Assembly (NCBI GenBank): GCA_001771135.1
Contig: MESW01000003.1
Coordinates: forward strand, 200,719 to 235,785
Source of the DNA: a candidate division CPR3 bacterium GWF2_35_18
GTDB lineage: Bacteria; Patescibacteriota; CPR3; GWF2-35-18
Direction: 5' to 3'
Length of the DNA: 35,067 nt
The notes beneath the pieces were generated by a model. That model was given only the letters and a program-made list of their open reading frames with translations, made no database searches and had not been told where the DNA came from. Position numbers and translations under genes: made by a program. Shown piece after piece: positions 23,403-32,326 of the stretch. Each line of letters starts with the position of its first letter. Within the stretch, counting starts at the first letter, position 1.

Positions 23403-24026
23403 TTAAACTGCTCCGCGGCCTTTCAAAACAGCCATAGGAGTTTTAATTATCATAACTAAATCATACAGAATCGAACGCCTATTGGCATAATAAGCATCCA
23501 TCCTAACTCTTTGGTCAAAATTAATCTCGGACCGACCAGAGACTTGCCATGGTCCAGTTATTCCCGGTTTTACTTTCAGTAAATCTTGCACATAATGTTC
23601 AGCTTCTGGATATTTCCGTAATTGTTCTTCAAGTTCATCCGGTTTATACGCTCGTGGCCCAACGACACTCATCTCACCTTTTAGTACGTTTACAAATTGT
23701 GGAAACTCATCAAGTGAGGTTTTTCTTATAAATCTGCCTATTTTAGTCACACGCGGATCATCAAATATCTTGTAGCTATTTTTCTTATATTCAGCTAAAA
23801 GTTTTTTATTTTGGTAAAGAATTTTCTCCGCATTTAAAACCATAGATCGAAACTTATAAAAATTAAATATTTTACCGTTTTTACCAACTCTTTTCTGTAC
23901 AAAAATCACAGGGCCTGGAGAGCTTACATATATCAAAATCGCGACTATAAACAAAACTGGTAAGATTACTAGTAAAATAGTGATTGAAACCATAACATCT
24001 ATAATTCGTTTCAGAATAAAATACAC
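23403..24026 (-). CDS. Initiating sugar-phosphate transferase (bacterial sugar transferase family)
   Basis: This enzyme moves a sugar phosphate from an NDP-sugar to a lipid carrier (undecaprenyl phosphate in other bacteria), starting a surface glycan. The 207-residue form contains one N-terminal membrane or re-entrant segment (10-33) and the catalytic domain only: KRIIDV, PVIFVQKRVGKNGKIFNFYKFRSM, RKTSLDEFPQF with the catalytic Asp-Glu pair, SVVGPRAY and KPGITGPWQVSGRSEINF. It is of the small PglC-like kind rather than the long WbaP kind. The start is GTG 24026 without a clear ribosome site, but the KRIIDV motif makes it nearly right. It sits between a GT4 and a DUF4012 gene. Confidence 0.95.
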   Translation of the reverse strand: MYFILKRIIDVMVSITILLVILPVLFIVAILIYVSSPGPVIFVQKRVGKNGKIFNFYKFRSMVLNAEKILYQNKKLLAEYKKNSYKIFDDPRVTKIGRFIRKTSLDEFPQFVNVLKGEMSVVGPRAYKPDELEEQLRKYPEAEHYVQDLLKVKPGITGPWQVSGRSEINFDQRVRMDAYYANRRSILYDLVMIIKTPMAVLKGRGAV

Positions 24027-24052
24027 GACTATAAAAGCACAAAGCTACAGTT

Positions 24053-25183
24053 CTAAATTATAGCTTTGAACTTCCTTTCATACTCATTAAAAACAAAAGA
24101 TTTAATCTTACTTAAAAACACCTCTTCCGAAAAACTTGCGGCGTTTTTAATACAGTCCTTATTAGAAAACTTCCCCAAATCAAAATTTGTTACAGCTTTT
24201 ATCATATCAGATACTTCTTGCTTCTCAAAAAAGATTCCCGTTTTACCTTCAATCACAGTGTCCAGTAAACCGCCTTTTTTATAACCAATTACTGGTTTTC
24301 CCGCGGCCTGAGCTTCAAGAGCGGTAATTCCGAAATCTTCTTCTTGAGGATACAGAAACGCTAGACAGTTTTGGTAATAAGAGATCATTTCCGAGTCACT
24401 TAAACGACCTTTAAAGATAATATTCGGGGAAGCTATCTTCTGATACGTTTCTTTCATTGGACCAGAACCAATTATAATAAGTTTCTTATCTGGTATTTTA
24501 TTAAATGCTTCGATGGCAAGATCAACACGTTTGTGGCCTCCAAGTCGAGAAACGATTAGGAAATAATCTGTCTCTGAAGGTTTTAGTAATTTTTCTTTGA
24601 ATTTTTTTATGTTTACAGGAGGATGTATCACCACTGATTCTCGATGATAAACATTTTTAATTTTCTTTCTGATCGCTTCGGAAATCGCAACATATGAATC
24701 GACTCTTGTTGATGCTACTAAATCCCACATTCTTAAATATGAAATAACCGGCTTCAAAATAATTCTATGTGATTTTTTCACCTTATCATGATGAGCCACA
24801 TACTCATCAAAGTTCCATAGATGTCGAGGCGGAGTACAGCAGTATGATATATGCAAGGTCTCTGGTTTAGTAATCACTGCTTTTGAGGCATAACTGTTTA
24901 TCGAAAAAACTACTTCAAAATCATCAAAAATGAAGTTTTCAAATGCCATAGGGTAGATTGGTAAATAGTAACTGTTTGCCCATCTATTTTTGAATGGAAA
25001 TTTTTGCATGAATGAGGTAACAATCGGATTCTTCTGTAATTTAAATCCCTGTTTGTCTAATTTTGATTTATTCAAGATAGACGTATAAACAGGCGCTTCT
25101 GGCCAAATTTTAGTCACAGATTCGAGAGTTCGTTCTGCCCCACCGTATTGAGTTAAATAATCATGAACTAAAGCAATTTTCAC
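24053..25183 (-). CDS. GT4-family glycosyltransferase
   Basis: The 376 residues form a GT-B glycosyltransferase. The N-terminal domain starts MKIALVHDYLTQYGGAER, the acceptor side, and the C-terminal domain has FLIVSRLGGHKRVDLAIEAF, a GSGPM loop and the donor-binding motif EEDFGITALEAQAAGKPVIG with the E-x7-E pair. The closest general likeness is to mannosyl- or galactosyltransferases of O-antigen and exopolysaccharide pathways (WbaZ-like); the sugar cannot be read from the sequence. It starts with GTG 25183 preceded by GAGGAG at good spacing. It is the first gene of a unit with its own dyad-bearing promoter, and probably adds the second sugar after the following initiating transferase. Confidence 0.93.
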   Translation of the reverse strand: MKIALVHDYLTQYGGAERTLESVTKIWPEAPVYTSILNKSKLDKQGFKLQKNPIVTSFMQKFPFKNRWANSYYLPIYPMAFENFIFDDFEVVFSINSYASKAVITKPETLHISYCCTPPRHLWNFDEYVAHHDKVKKSHRIILKPVISYLRMWDLVASTRVDSYVAISEAIRKKIKNVYHRESVVIHPPVNIKKFKEKLLKPSETDYFLIVSRLGGHKRVDLAIEAFNKIPDKKLIIIGSGPMKETYQKIASPNIIFKGRLSDSEMISYYQNCLAFLYPQEEDFGITALEAQAAGKPVIGYKKGGLLDTVIEGKTGIFFEKQEVSDMIKAVTNFDLGKFSNKDCIKNAASFSEEVFLSKIKSFVFNEYERKFKAII

Positions 25184-25200
25184 TTTTTAATCTCCTCATT

Positions 25201-25247
25201 TACTCATCTTCACCTTATTTATATTAATTGTAGATGAGTATTAACAA
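25201..25247 (-). promoter_or_regulatory. Promoter with inverted repeat TACTCATCT/AGATGAGTA
   Basis: On the minus strand TTGTTA (25247-25242), an 18-base spacer and TATAAA (25223-25218) form a candidate promoter. A perfect 9-bp inverted repeat has one arm in the spacer (25240-25232) and one downstream of the -10 (25209-25201), 22 bases apart. Its layout is almost identical to the one at 2292-2335, upstream of the GlmU-like gene. Confidence 0.6.
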
Positions 25248-25267
25248 AATTAACAATATTTTAAATT

Positions 25268-26437
25268 TCAATTTGAATTAATTTGGGCATATACTTTTAA
25301 TATATCAGTTGCCATTTTTGCCCAAGAATATCTTTGTACCTGCTTCTTTCCTCTTTCAACCTGCTTTTTTCTAATTTTAGAATTCTGAATTTTAATTATC
25401 TGGTTTGTTATTTCTGCAGTTTTTTCAGGATCAAAATATAAAGATGCTTCTCCATAAACCTCCGGTAAACAGGTTTTGTTAGAACAGATAACCGGACAGG
25501 AAGCCGCCATAGCCTCTAAACCAGTAATTCCAAAACCTTCGGCTAATGTAGCTGTAATATAGGCTAAGGCGTTCTGATATAAAATAGATAACTCCGAATC
25601 TGGGACAAATCCTAACATAAAAACTGTATCTTCTAAATTCATTTCTCGGATTTTTTCTTTCAAACGATCGTAAAAAACTGATCGCGAACAAACCAAGGCT
25701 AATTTTAAATTATCAAATTGAAGATATTTTTTGTTATTTGATTTCAGGTGTGCAAAAACTTCAAGAAGTTTTTGCACATTTTTGTAGGGATAAACATTCC
25801 CAACATATAAAAGGTATTTCTCCTTTTGAAGCCGATATTTTTCTAAAACTTCATTTTGAATTCTTCCTCCTAAATTCTGAATTCTGAAGCTATCTTCAGC
25901 TCCTTCATAAATTGCCGTAATCTTTCCTTCGGCTAAAACATAGTTTTTAATTAGCTCTTTTTTCACATAATGAGTAGGCGTAATAATCCTCTGTGATTTT
26001 GTTAGTGCCTTTTTCAAAACGTAATCATAACCCCAATGTTTAAGTTTGTAGATGAAGGTATTTCGTGTACTTGATCCTTTATTATAAAATTCGTTTTTAA
26101 TAAGATCATGAATCGTCACCACAAATTTTCCAGAATAAAGAACAGGATAGCTAAAGTGCGGAAAATGAACTAAATCAAAATGGTACTTATTTAGTTCTAG
26201 GAAGTCGAATAACTGAGATTTGATCGAGTATGGATGATGCTTCAAAATAGTTTTAGAGAAATTTTTTCCTTGAGGAATATAATCGTTATAATTCTCATCC
26301 TGTAAAAAAACAACATATTGATTCTCGAAATCAATCTTTTCAAGCTCGGTAATCAAATTTTTGACGTAACGCCCAAGTCCGGCATGTTTTAAGCCATAAA
26401 AACGCGCATCAATTCCAATCTTCATTACTCTTTTCAT
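25268..26437 (-). CDS. GT4-family glycosyltransferase
   Basis: The 389-residue GT-B enzyme begins with IGIDARFYGLKHAGLGRYV, the glycine-rich acceptor-domain loop, and has YLLYVGNVYPYKNVQKLLE at the start of the donor domain and EGFGITGLEAMAASCPVICS near the end (E-x7-E). It resembles mannosyltransferases of the mannosylfructose/WbdB sort; specificity is unknown. ATG 26437 overlaps the stop of the GT2 gene by 4 bases (ATGA) and has AAAGG 7-8 bases upstream. An in-frame ATG at 26425 is a second choice. Two short AT-rich repeats encode IQN-containing segments at about 190-200 and 365-375, which may be small insertions. Confidence 0.93.
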   Translation of the reverse strand: MKRVMKIGIDARFYGLKHAGLGRYVKNLITELEKIDFENQYVVFLQDENYNDYIPQGKNFSKTILKHHPYSIKSQLFDFLELNKYHFDLVHFPHFSYPVLYSGKFVVTIHDLIKNEFYNKGSSTRNTFIYKLKHWGYDYVLKKALTKSQRIITPTHYVKKELIKNYVLAEGKITAIYEGAEDSFRIQNLGGRIQNEVLEKYRLQKEKYLLYVGNVYPYKNVQKLLEVFAHLKSNNKKYLQFDNLKLALVCSRSVFYDRLKEKIREMNLEDTVFMLGFVPDSELSILYQNALAYITATLAEGFGITGLEAMAASCPVICSNKTCLPEVYGEASLYFDPEKTAEITNQIIKIQNSKIRKKQVERGKKQVQRYSWAKMATDILKVYAQINSN

Positions 26438-27339
26438 GATTTAACCTTTGCTAATATCAATGCAACCTCCATCTTTATATTTACAGACGCCATCACGATT
26501 TTATTTACAAGGGGATGATATCTCTTTTTATAATGTTTATCATAAAAGATGTGCATCGATTCGTGAAAAGCCCGAATTGAACGGAGTTTTGTCTCTTTCG
26601 TAGCTTTAGTTAGTTTATGACTGTTCTTTTTAATTCCTGAACTTATACCTTGATAATGTATGCAATGTGACTGCGAATTATAGATAATCTTCCAACCTTT
26701 TTCTTTGAAACGGTAACACCAGTCTAGATCTTCACCGTACATAAAAAATGATTCATCAAACATTCCCACCTCATCAATCGCTTTTTTACGAACTAACATA
26801 TAAGCCCCTTTTACACTATCAACTTCATGAATACCATCTTCATCAAGATAGGTTAGATTATAACCACCAAATAGTTTAGTTCTTGGAAAAATTCGATCTA
26901 GAAACAAAAACCTTCCCATAGACTTCCAAGGAGTGGGAAAACCTCTTTTGCATCCGCGATCAAGTTTCCCATCTGGCAATATTAACTTTGAACTCACCAC
27001 TGAGACTTTCGAATTTTTATCAAGATAAGAAACCATCTTTTCTAGGTTATCGGAAGCTAACTTCGTATCAGGATTCAGAATCAGGAAGTAATCTGTTTGA
27101 TCATAATATTTTTTAATTCCGATATTATTAGCTTTTCCAAAACCATCATTCTTGGAATAAGGTATATAGTAAACCCATGGATATTTTTGTTTGACTACTG
27201 TCTCTGTTCCATCATTCCCGGTATCAATAACTACAGTTTTAACTCGACCCTTGTATGTTTGATTTTTAACCGAATCTAAACATTGTGGCAGAAAATGAAC
27301 TGCATTATAAGAAACGATGATAATAGATACATTTATCAT
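26434..27339 (-). CDS. GT2-family glycosyltransferase (WbbL/rhamnosyltransferase-like)
   Basis: This 301-residue GT-A enzyme shows VSIIIVSYNAVHFLPQCLDSV at the N-terminus, the metal-binding acidic motif in LILNPDTKL, then SVKGAYMLVRKKAIDEVGMFDE and FFMYGEDLDWCYRFKEKGWK, the catalytic region typical of WbbL-like transferases. The C-terminal 60 residues carry an amphipathic and hydrophobic helix that could hold it at the membrane. It starts 1 base inside the DUF4956 stop (TAATG) and ends 4 bases inside the next GT4, which indicates tight translational coupling. The donor sugar is not known; rhamnose is a family-based guess. Confidence 0.93.
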   Translation of the reverse strand: MINVSIIIVSYNAVHFLPQCLDSVKNQTYKGRVKTVVIDTGNDGTETVVKQKYPWVYYIPYSKNDGFGKANNIGIKKYYDQTDYFLILNPDTKLASDNLEKMVSYLDKNSKVSVVSSKLILPDGKLDRGCKRGFPTPWKSMGRFLFLDRIFPRTKLFGGYNLTYLDEDGIHEVDSVKGAYMLVRKKAIDEVGMFDESFFMYGEDLDWCYRFKEKGWKIIYNSQSHCIHYQGISSGIKKNSHKLTKATKETKLRSIRAFHESMHIFYDKHYKKRYHPLVNKIVMASVNIKMEVALILAKVKS

Positions 27340-28016
27340 TAGTATTCCAAATCAAACTTCGCGGGATTAACAGTAAAATTCTTTACTGCGTTATTCTTTT
27401 TAACTTCTTCAGTTAATTGATCAAGCGTAACACCTTTTTTCAAAACTAAGGACATTGTAATTTCTAGTTCTTTTCCATCCTTTGTTGACTGTACATTTAA
27501 TATATTCTGCTTAGAAAGTAATTTCTTCAAATTCTGAATTACCTTAGTATTATCAGATTTTGACGTATCAAGAACATATTCAAAAAGATAATCGTAATCA
27601 GAAAATTTTCCAAAATTAATTTTATTTAAGAAATAAACCATAAAAGCAATGATCATCGTCACAAAGACGGCTGAGCTAATTTGACCAACTCCAATTATTA
27701 AACCGGTTGCTAAAACCCAAAAAACAAAGAACATATCTTTTGAATCTTTAATTGCAGTACGAAATCTTACCACAGAAAAAGCTCCAAAAACTCCAATTGC
27801 TGTCGCCAAGTTATTGGAAATAAACATGATGATCATTGTTATAACAGGAAGCAATAAAACAATTGTGTTTACAAATGATTGAGAATAACTCACTGAGCGG
27901 TTACTCTTCTTATATACATAAGCAATTAATATTCCCAAGACAAACGATACTCCCAAGTAAATAATCAAATTTAAAGGGTCAGTAAAAATCTTAATTAATT
28001 CTTTAGTCGAAAACAT
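27339..28016 (-). CDS. DUF4956 family membrane protein
   Basis: The protein has 225 residues: about four membrane segments in the first 130 residues, then a soluble alpha/beta domain of about 90 residues. The signature is in the third segment region: NNLATAIGVFGAFSVVRFRT and KDSKDMFFVFWVLATGLIIG. The soluble tail resembles small ACT-like or ferredoxin-like regulatory domains, but I cannot name it. DUF4956 genes commonly stand beside VTC-domain and CotH genes in other bacteria, exactly as here; function not established to my knowledge. AGGAGG lies 6 bases before ATG 28016. It probably forms the membrane component of that module. Confidence 0.93.
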   Translation of the reverse strand: MFSTKELIKIFTDPLNLIIYLGVSFVLGILIAYVYKKSNRSVSYSQSFVNTIVLLLPVITMIIMFISNNLATAIGVFGAFSVVRFRTAIKDSKDMFFVFWVLATGLIIGVGQISSAVFVTMIIAFMVYFLNKINFGKFSDYDYLFEYVLDTSKSDNTKVIQNLKKLLSKQNILNVQSTKDGKELEITMSLVLKKGVTLDQLTEEVKKNNAVKNFTVNPAKFDLEY

Positions 28017-28026
28017 AAAAAACCTC

Positions 28027-28743
28027 CTAATTATTTATTAATAATCTTGTAACTGAATTTGCATATTTAGAGAAAGAATTCCTTTCTAAATTATATCGTT
28101 TTATTATATACCCAAGCCAAGCAGGAATAGTGCTATTTGTTTTTATTTCTAGAACAGTAAAATGGTTATCAACAAAATGAATGTTATTACTCTTTGAATC
28201 AAGATCTTTAATTAAGTTTGCTTTTAAATCATAATCAAACGTCAATCTTAGATTATTTGTAAACTTCGAGAAATACGGTCTTCTTTTATAAACAATTATT
28301 ATTAATGGTTTTAGGTTAAGGTGATGATAATCTTTTACCAACTCTCCCTTTAATTGTCCAGTTATTTGAGGTAAAATATTTTCCTCACTGTAACTTTCTT
28401 TATCTGAAATATCGTAGTTTTGTAAGGATACTCTATCTTTAATTACAATATCCCCGACTTTTCGTTTAATCTCAAAAAAACTCTGTCCATTCAAAGGATA
28501 ACTTCGAATACGATATTTTTTTCGAAAATATACCCCATCTAATTTTTGGTTATAACAATATAAAAAAGGAGAATCATAGTATAAGCTATTTACTTCATAA
28601 AAACCCTTACTATTTATATGTGTGTCTAACTTCATATATTTAGTCACCGTCGGAATTAGTGAATCCGCAAGCGCTGTTGGTAAAATATATTTAAATTCAA
28701 ATCTACGGAAATGTAAATTATATTTTTTATCTTTTTTATTCAT
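28027..28743 (-). CDS. VTC-domain polyphosphate polymerase-like protein
   Basis: The roughly 238-residue protein is a single triphosphate-tunnel domain of the VTC type. It opens with FRRFEFKYILP, has YYDSPFLYCYNQK, the basic pair in YRIRSYP, the FEIKRKV strand, and near the end VLEIKTNSTIPAWL, which carries the acidic metal-site residue and a Lys. In yeast Vtc4 the equivalent residues make polyphosphate from ATP. Bacterial members are known, with less certain products. I chose ATG 28743, which overlaps the CotH stop by 8 bases; a GTG at 28755 would add four residues. It lies between the CotH and DUF4956 genes, its usual partners. Confidence 0.92.
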   Translation of the reverse strand: MNKKDKKYNLHFRRFEFKYILPTALADSLIPTVTKYMKLDTHINSKGFYEVNSLYYDSPFLYCYNQKLDGVYFRKKYRIRSYPLNGQSFFEIKRKVGDIVIKDRVSLQNYDISDKESYSEENILPQITGQLKGELVKDYHHLNLKPLIIIVYKRRPYFSKFTNNLRLTFDYDLKANLIKDLDSKSNNIHFVDNHFTVLEIKTNSTIPAWLGYIIKRYNLERNSFSKYANSVTRLLINN

Positions 28744-31700
28744 GAATGAAACCACTCTCAGTTAAACCAATATTATCAATAATCCAGTTACTATTCCTTA
28801 TCGACTGCAATGTCTCTGTGCCTATTTTATTTTCATCTTGTAATAAGTTTTCATCACGACTCAGTTTATCAATCAAAGAATTTACGATAACGATGTTTGA
28901 ATCATCTGATAATAATTTTTCTCCGGTAAAAACGTTATCATATGTTAAATTTTTTTCATTATTATAGAATATCGAATTAGAAATTTTACCATAACCTCCA
29001 CCGAAAAAATCTTTTTTCTGATAAGCATTTATCGCGAGATCATTGTAAATAAATACATTGTTTTGAGCTTCAACAGTAGAATGATCTTTGACTTCCATTC
29101 CCGTATGGCAACCATCAAAAAAATTATTAGTAATAAGAGGCAAGCTATTTTCTCCCACGCTAATACATTTATCTCCAGAATTCTGAATATGGTTGTTATA
29201 AATATGCACCTCAGAACCAGAGACATCAACTCCATCATTACCGTTATTAATAAAATAATTATTATACACATCTCCCGTTACAAAATCACCATCAAAGGCG
29301 TCTCCGCTATTACTATCAAAAGTAGTATAACTTAAATCAGCCTTGGCAAATTTAATGTTCAGGCCATCATCTGAGGAGCTTCCCTTCACATAACAGTGAC
29401 TGATTTTTGCTTCTGCATGATAAACCGTAAATTCTGCTGACAGATATGTATTTCTGAAGAATGTTTCGCTTCCATTTTCAAAATTTACATATTCAAACTC
29501 ACTTCCATCAGCTTGATTACCAACGACTGCAAAAACACCATAGTTTTTGTCACTCTTGGCCTTAATAATTATCGGGTTATCTTTGTTTCCGAGAGCAAAA
29601 ACCTGACCATAAGTTATTACTGATTTTCCTTCGGCAATTTTTAGATTCACACCAGAATTAATTATCAAATCGATATTCGAAGGAATCAAGATATCGTAAT
29701 TAATCTCATAGTGAGAATTCTCTTCCAAAATTATTTTATTGTCATTAAGTTTTTCTTTGAAAACTCCTAATTCGTAATCTTCAGGGAAAACTAATTCCTG
29801 CATCTTGTTTTCATTAACGAAAGCGAACCGATCGTAATTCACATTACTTTGGAGTCCAACAATCCCGGTAAATTCTGATTTTGTGGCATAAGTTATATAA
29901 CCCTTTTCTTCTAAATATCTAACAACATTTTTTATTACCGAATCTTTCACTTCAAAATTGGTGTTTTTATATAGTGTGTAGTAATAAGGAACGAATTTAA
30001 ATCGGCCCTGGGTATTATCAAAATATAGTAAATAATCTAGGTTTTCATTACCAGTTAAAGCAAGAAAGTTGTAAAAATCAACGAAAGATTCAATATCAAC
30101 CCATTGATCAATGTTTTTAATATCCTCAACATCTTTGAGAAACTCTTCTAATAATTTGGTATTGTTATCACTTTCGCGAGGATCAAAAGCAATTTTGTCC
30201 CAATTATTTTCATCTAAAGTATCAATCTCATCCTTATCAAAAATATCGGTATCAAAGGTCATTTTGTTGTTCTCAATAAAACCTTTATCAATATTCTCAA
30301 TGAGATAATATTCACCAATATTAAAACCATTTGCTTGTAAATATATCTCTTTATAAAAAGGGATTGCTAAACCTAACTTTTCAGAAACAGACATTGCCTG
30401 AATGTATTTTTGGTTTTGATCATTTCTTTCAATAAGTATCCATTTTTTTCTTCCCTCATACAAATCATCTAGTTTTAATATGATAATATCATCATATTTT
30501 GATTTCTTGAATTCTCCTTTTATATTCTGACTATTAACTTTTACTGTGATATTTTCTTTTACTTTTTCATTAAAATCAAAAAAATCCGAAATATGTACTG
30601 TATTAGCATTAATTTCTAAAATTGGTAAGTTATTAGAATTTTCTATAATTAATTGAGTATTTTCTTGTGTGATTGCATCAAAATTCATTGAGCAATCAGT
30701 TAGACTTAACTCATCTATCTCTGATAATTTTATTTCTTGCCTTGTTAAAGTGTGAATAAGTCTTATTTTAGATACGTCCAAATTCTTTATTTTTATTCGA
30801 TATGTAGTAGGACAAGTATTAGCATACAAAGTCGACTTTGTTCTCCCAGAAATAAGTACTTGATTATTATTGATTTCAGGAGAGGTAACATATTGATTTT
30901 TATTATACAGCTCTATTGATTGATAGGGTTGGTTTAATTCAAGAAAACTACCACCTATCCCTATATAAGTAATATATAAATTATCATTTTCAATAAAGTA
31001 TGAAGCAGTTGCTTTTGATAGCTCAGCCCTCAAAAATTCAACTCTTGTATTAATCTTTAATTTCAAACTATCAATCTCATTAAAAATTTCTTTAGTGGTT
31101 TGAGGATACCTCATTCCGTTTGGATTTTGGTGTGAAGCCCCTTTATAGACATCATAATCTAAAATATCTTTTAAAGTTTCTTTTTCATTTTCTAGATAGT
31201 GATTAATCTTATTATAAAAATTTTCATTATTAATATATCCCCATAGTTTCTCAGAAAAAAGTTGGTTAAAATATACATTTTTTCTTAAAGTAATTGCAAT
31301 TGGTGATTTAATATCCTCGATACTATTTCCATCATTCCCATATGATTGTATCCAAGAAACTGGATCCCATACAATAGGATAAAATTGACTGTTTTTATAT
31401 CCTAACTTCCAATTGTGCTCACTATCATAATGAATATTTTGGATAAAACTAACAAATGAATAAAAATCCGCAAAAGATTCAATATTAGAGTACTTATAAA
31501 AATCATTCACATCATCAGAATTTAACGCATTAATTATTTGATTCAACTTAATATATTCTTCTTGACCTCCTTCAATCTTCCATTTCATTGGATCAACAAA
31601 TAGTGAATACCCCGAAGTTCCATCTGAACCTATGTGTTCACCTTCAAAAATAACCGATAATTTATTTTTTAATGCAAAAGAATCGCTAATATCTTCAACT

Positions 31701-32326
31701 TGTTGATAAACACCTTTAAATTGTCCATTAATAAAAAAACTAACCCAATCAGTTCCTGGCGTTAGAAGATTAAACTCTGATGCTATCAAGTCTTCAGACA
31801 TTTTATCAGCAACAAAATCAGAAGATTTTGGATTAATTAAGTTAATAATAGAACCATCTTCCTTTTTGATTGAATATGATTTTTTTTCAAAAGCCCAATG
31901 ATATAAACTATCACCACGATATTTTAATTCTGCCTCCTGCCAATTATTATTACCTTCTTTTATTTCAATAGTAACCGGAACTCTTCCACTTTCTGGTAAT
32001 GATAAATCGAGTCCCATCAAATCACCATAATCTGCTTTTACCTCTATGATTGATATTTTCGAATTTTCTGATACTTCTTTTATATAATTTTGATTTGATA
32101 TTTTAATCGAGTTTTCAATAAAGTATTTTGTCTTAATAATCTCACTTTTAGTACTATTGAATTTCGCGAGTTGCCCTTCTTTTAAAACTTCAGAGAATAT
32201 GAATCGAATTCTCTCCGGAGCAAAAGCGTTATTTATAGACGTTAAAGTTAACAAAATAATTAATAAATTAATTATAAATGTAAATAAAAGTAGTATTTTT
32301 AGATATGAATTAAAATTCTTTTTCAT
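28736..32326 (-). CDS. Large CotH-kinase protein: two CotH-like halves plus right-handed beta-helix
   Basis: The protein has 1196 residues, with a signal or anchor segment at about 8-30. The first CotH domain (about 90-330) has KYRGDSLYHWAFEKKSYSIK, NGQFKGVYQQVEDI, IESFADFYSF, EHNWKLGY and VWDPVSW, which are the usual kinase positions. A beta-rich linker (440-560) leads to a second half (about 575-790) with the same order (NGFNIGEYYLIENI, IESFVDFYNF, RFKFVPYYYTL) but without the HNW and WDP residues, so it looks inactive. Residues 880-1150 carry short NNxF/NNxI-type repeats of a parallel beta-helix, as in surface carbohydrate-binding or lyase proteins. CotH in Bacillus phosphorylates spore-coat proteins. 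Here it is probably exported and overlaps both neighbours. Confidence 0.9.
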   Translation of the reverse strand: MKKNFNSYLKILLLFTFIINLLIILLTLTSINNAFAPERIRFIFSEVLKEGQLAKFNSTKSEIIKTKYFIENSIKISNQNYIKEVSENSKISIIEVKADYGDLMGLDLSLPESGRVPVTIEIKEGNNNWQEAELKYRGDSLYHWAFEKKSYSIKKEDGSIINLINPKSSDFVADKMSEDLIASEFNLLTPGTDWVSFFINGQFKGVYQQVEDISDSFALKNKLSVIFEGEHIGSDGTSGYSLFVDPMKWKIEGGQEEYIKLNQIINALNSDDVNDFYKYSNIESFADFYSFVSFIQNIHYDSEHNWKLGYKNSQFYPIVWDPVSWIQSYGNDGNSIEDIKSPIAITLRKNVYFNQLFSEKLWGYINNENFYNKINHYLENEKETLKDILDYDVYKGASHQNPNGMRYPQTTKEIFNEIDSLKLKINTRVEFLRAELSKATASYFIENDNLYITYIGIGGSFLELNQPYQSIELYNKNQYVTSPEINNNQVLISGRTKSTLYANTCPTTYRIKIKNLDVSKIRLIHTLTRQEIKLSEIDELSLTDCSMNFDAITQENTQLIIENSNNLPILEINANTVHISDFFDFNEKVKENITVKVNSQNIKGEFKKSKYDDIIILKLDDLYEGRKKWILIERNDQNQKYIQAMSVSEKLGLAIPFYKEIYLQANGFNIGEYYLIENIDKGFIENNKMTFDTDIFDKDEIDTLDENNWDKIAFDPRESDNNTKLLEEFLKDVEDIKNIDQWVDIESFVDFYNFLALTGNENLDYLLYFDNTQGRFKFVPYYYTLYKNTNFEVKDSVIKNVVRYLEEKGYITYATKSEFTGIVGLQSNVNYDRFAFVNENKMQELVFPEDYELGVFKEKLNDNKIILEENSHYEINYDILIPSNIDLIINSGVNLKIAEGKSVITYGQVFALGNKDNPIIIKAKSDKNYGVFAVVGNQADGSEFEYVNFENGSETFFRNTYLSAEFTVYHAEAKISHCYVKGSSSDDGLNIKFAKADLSYTTFDSNSGDAFDGDFVTGDVYNNYFINNGNDGVDVSGSEVHIYNNHIQNSGDKCISVGENSLPLITNNFFDGCHTGMEVKDHSTVEAQNNVFIYNDLAINAYQKKDFFGGGYGKISNSIFYNNEKNLTYDNVFTGEKLLSDDSNIVIVNSLIDKLSRDENLLQDENKIGTETLQSIRNSNWIIDNIGLTESGFIHE

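Noticed and set aside
25381-25888. Recurrent AATTCTGAATT micro-repeats in the GT4 gene (25381-25391, 25873-25888), with similar strings near 27530 and 29170
   Set aside because: They are short, AT-rich and partly codon-driven (IQN segments). They might be tiny insertions but are too weak to call a repeat family from this window.
28746-29335. Plus-strand frames opposite the beta-helix part of the CotH gene
   Set aside because: They are shadows of the long, well-supported minus-strand gene and show no family motif.
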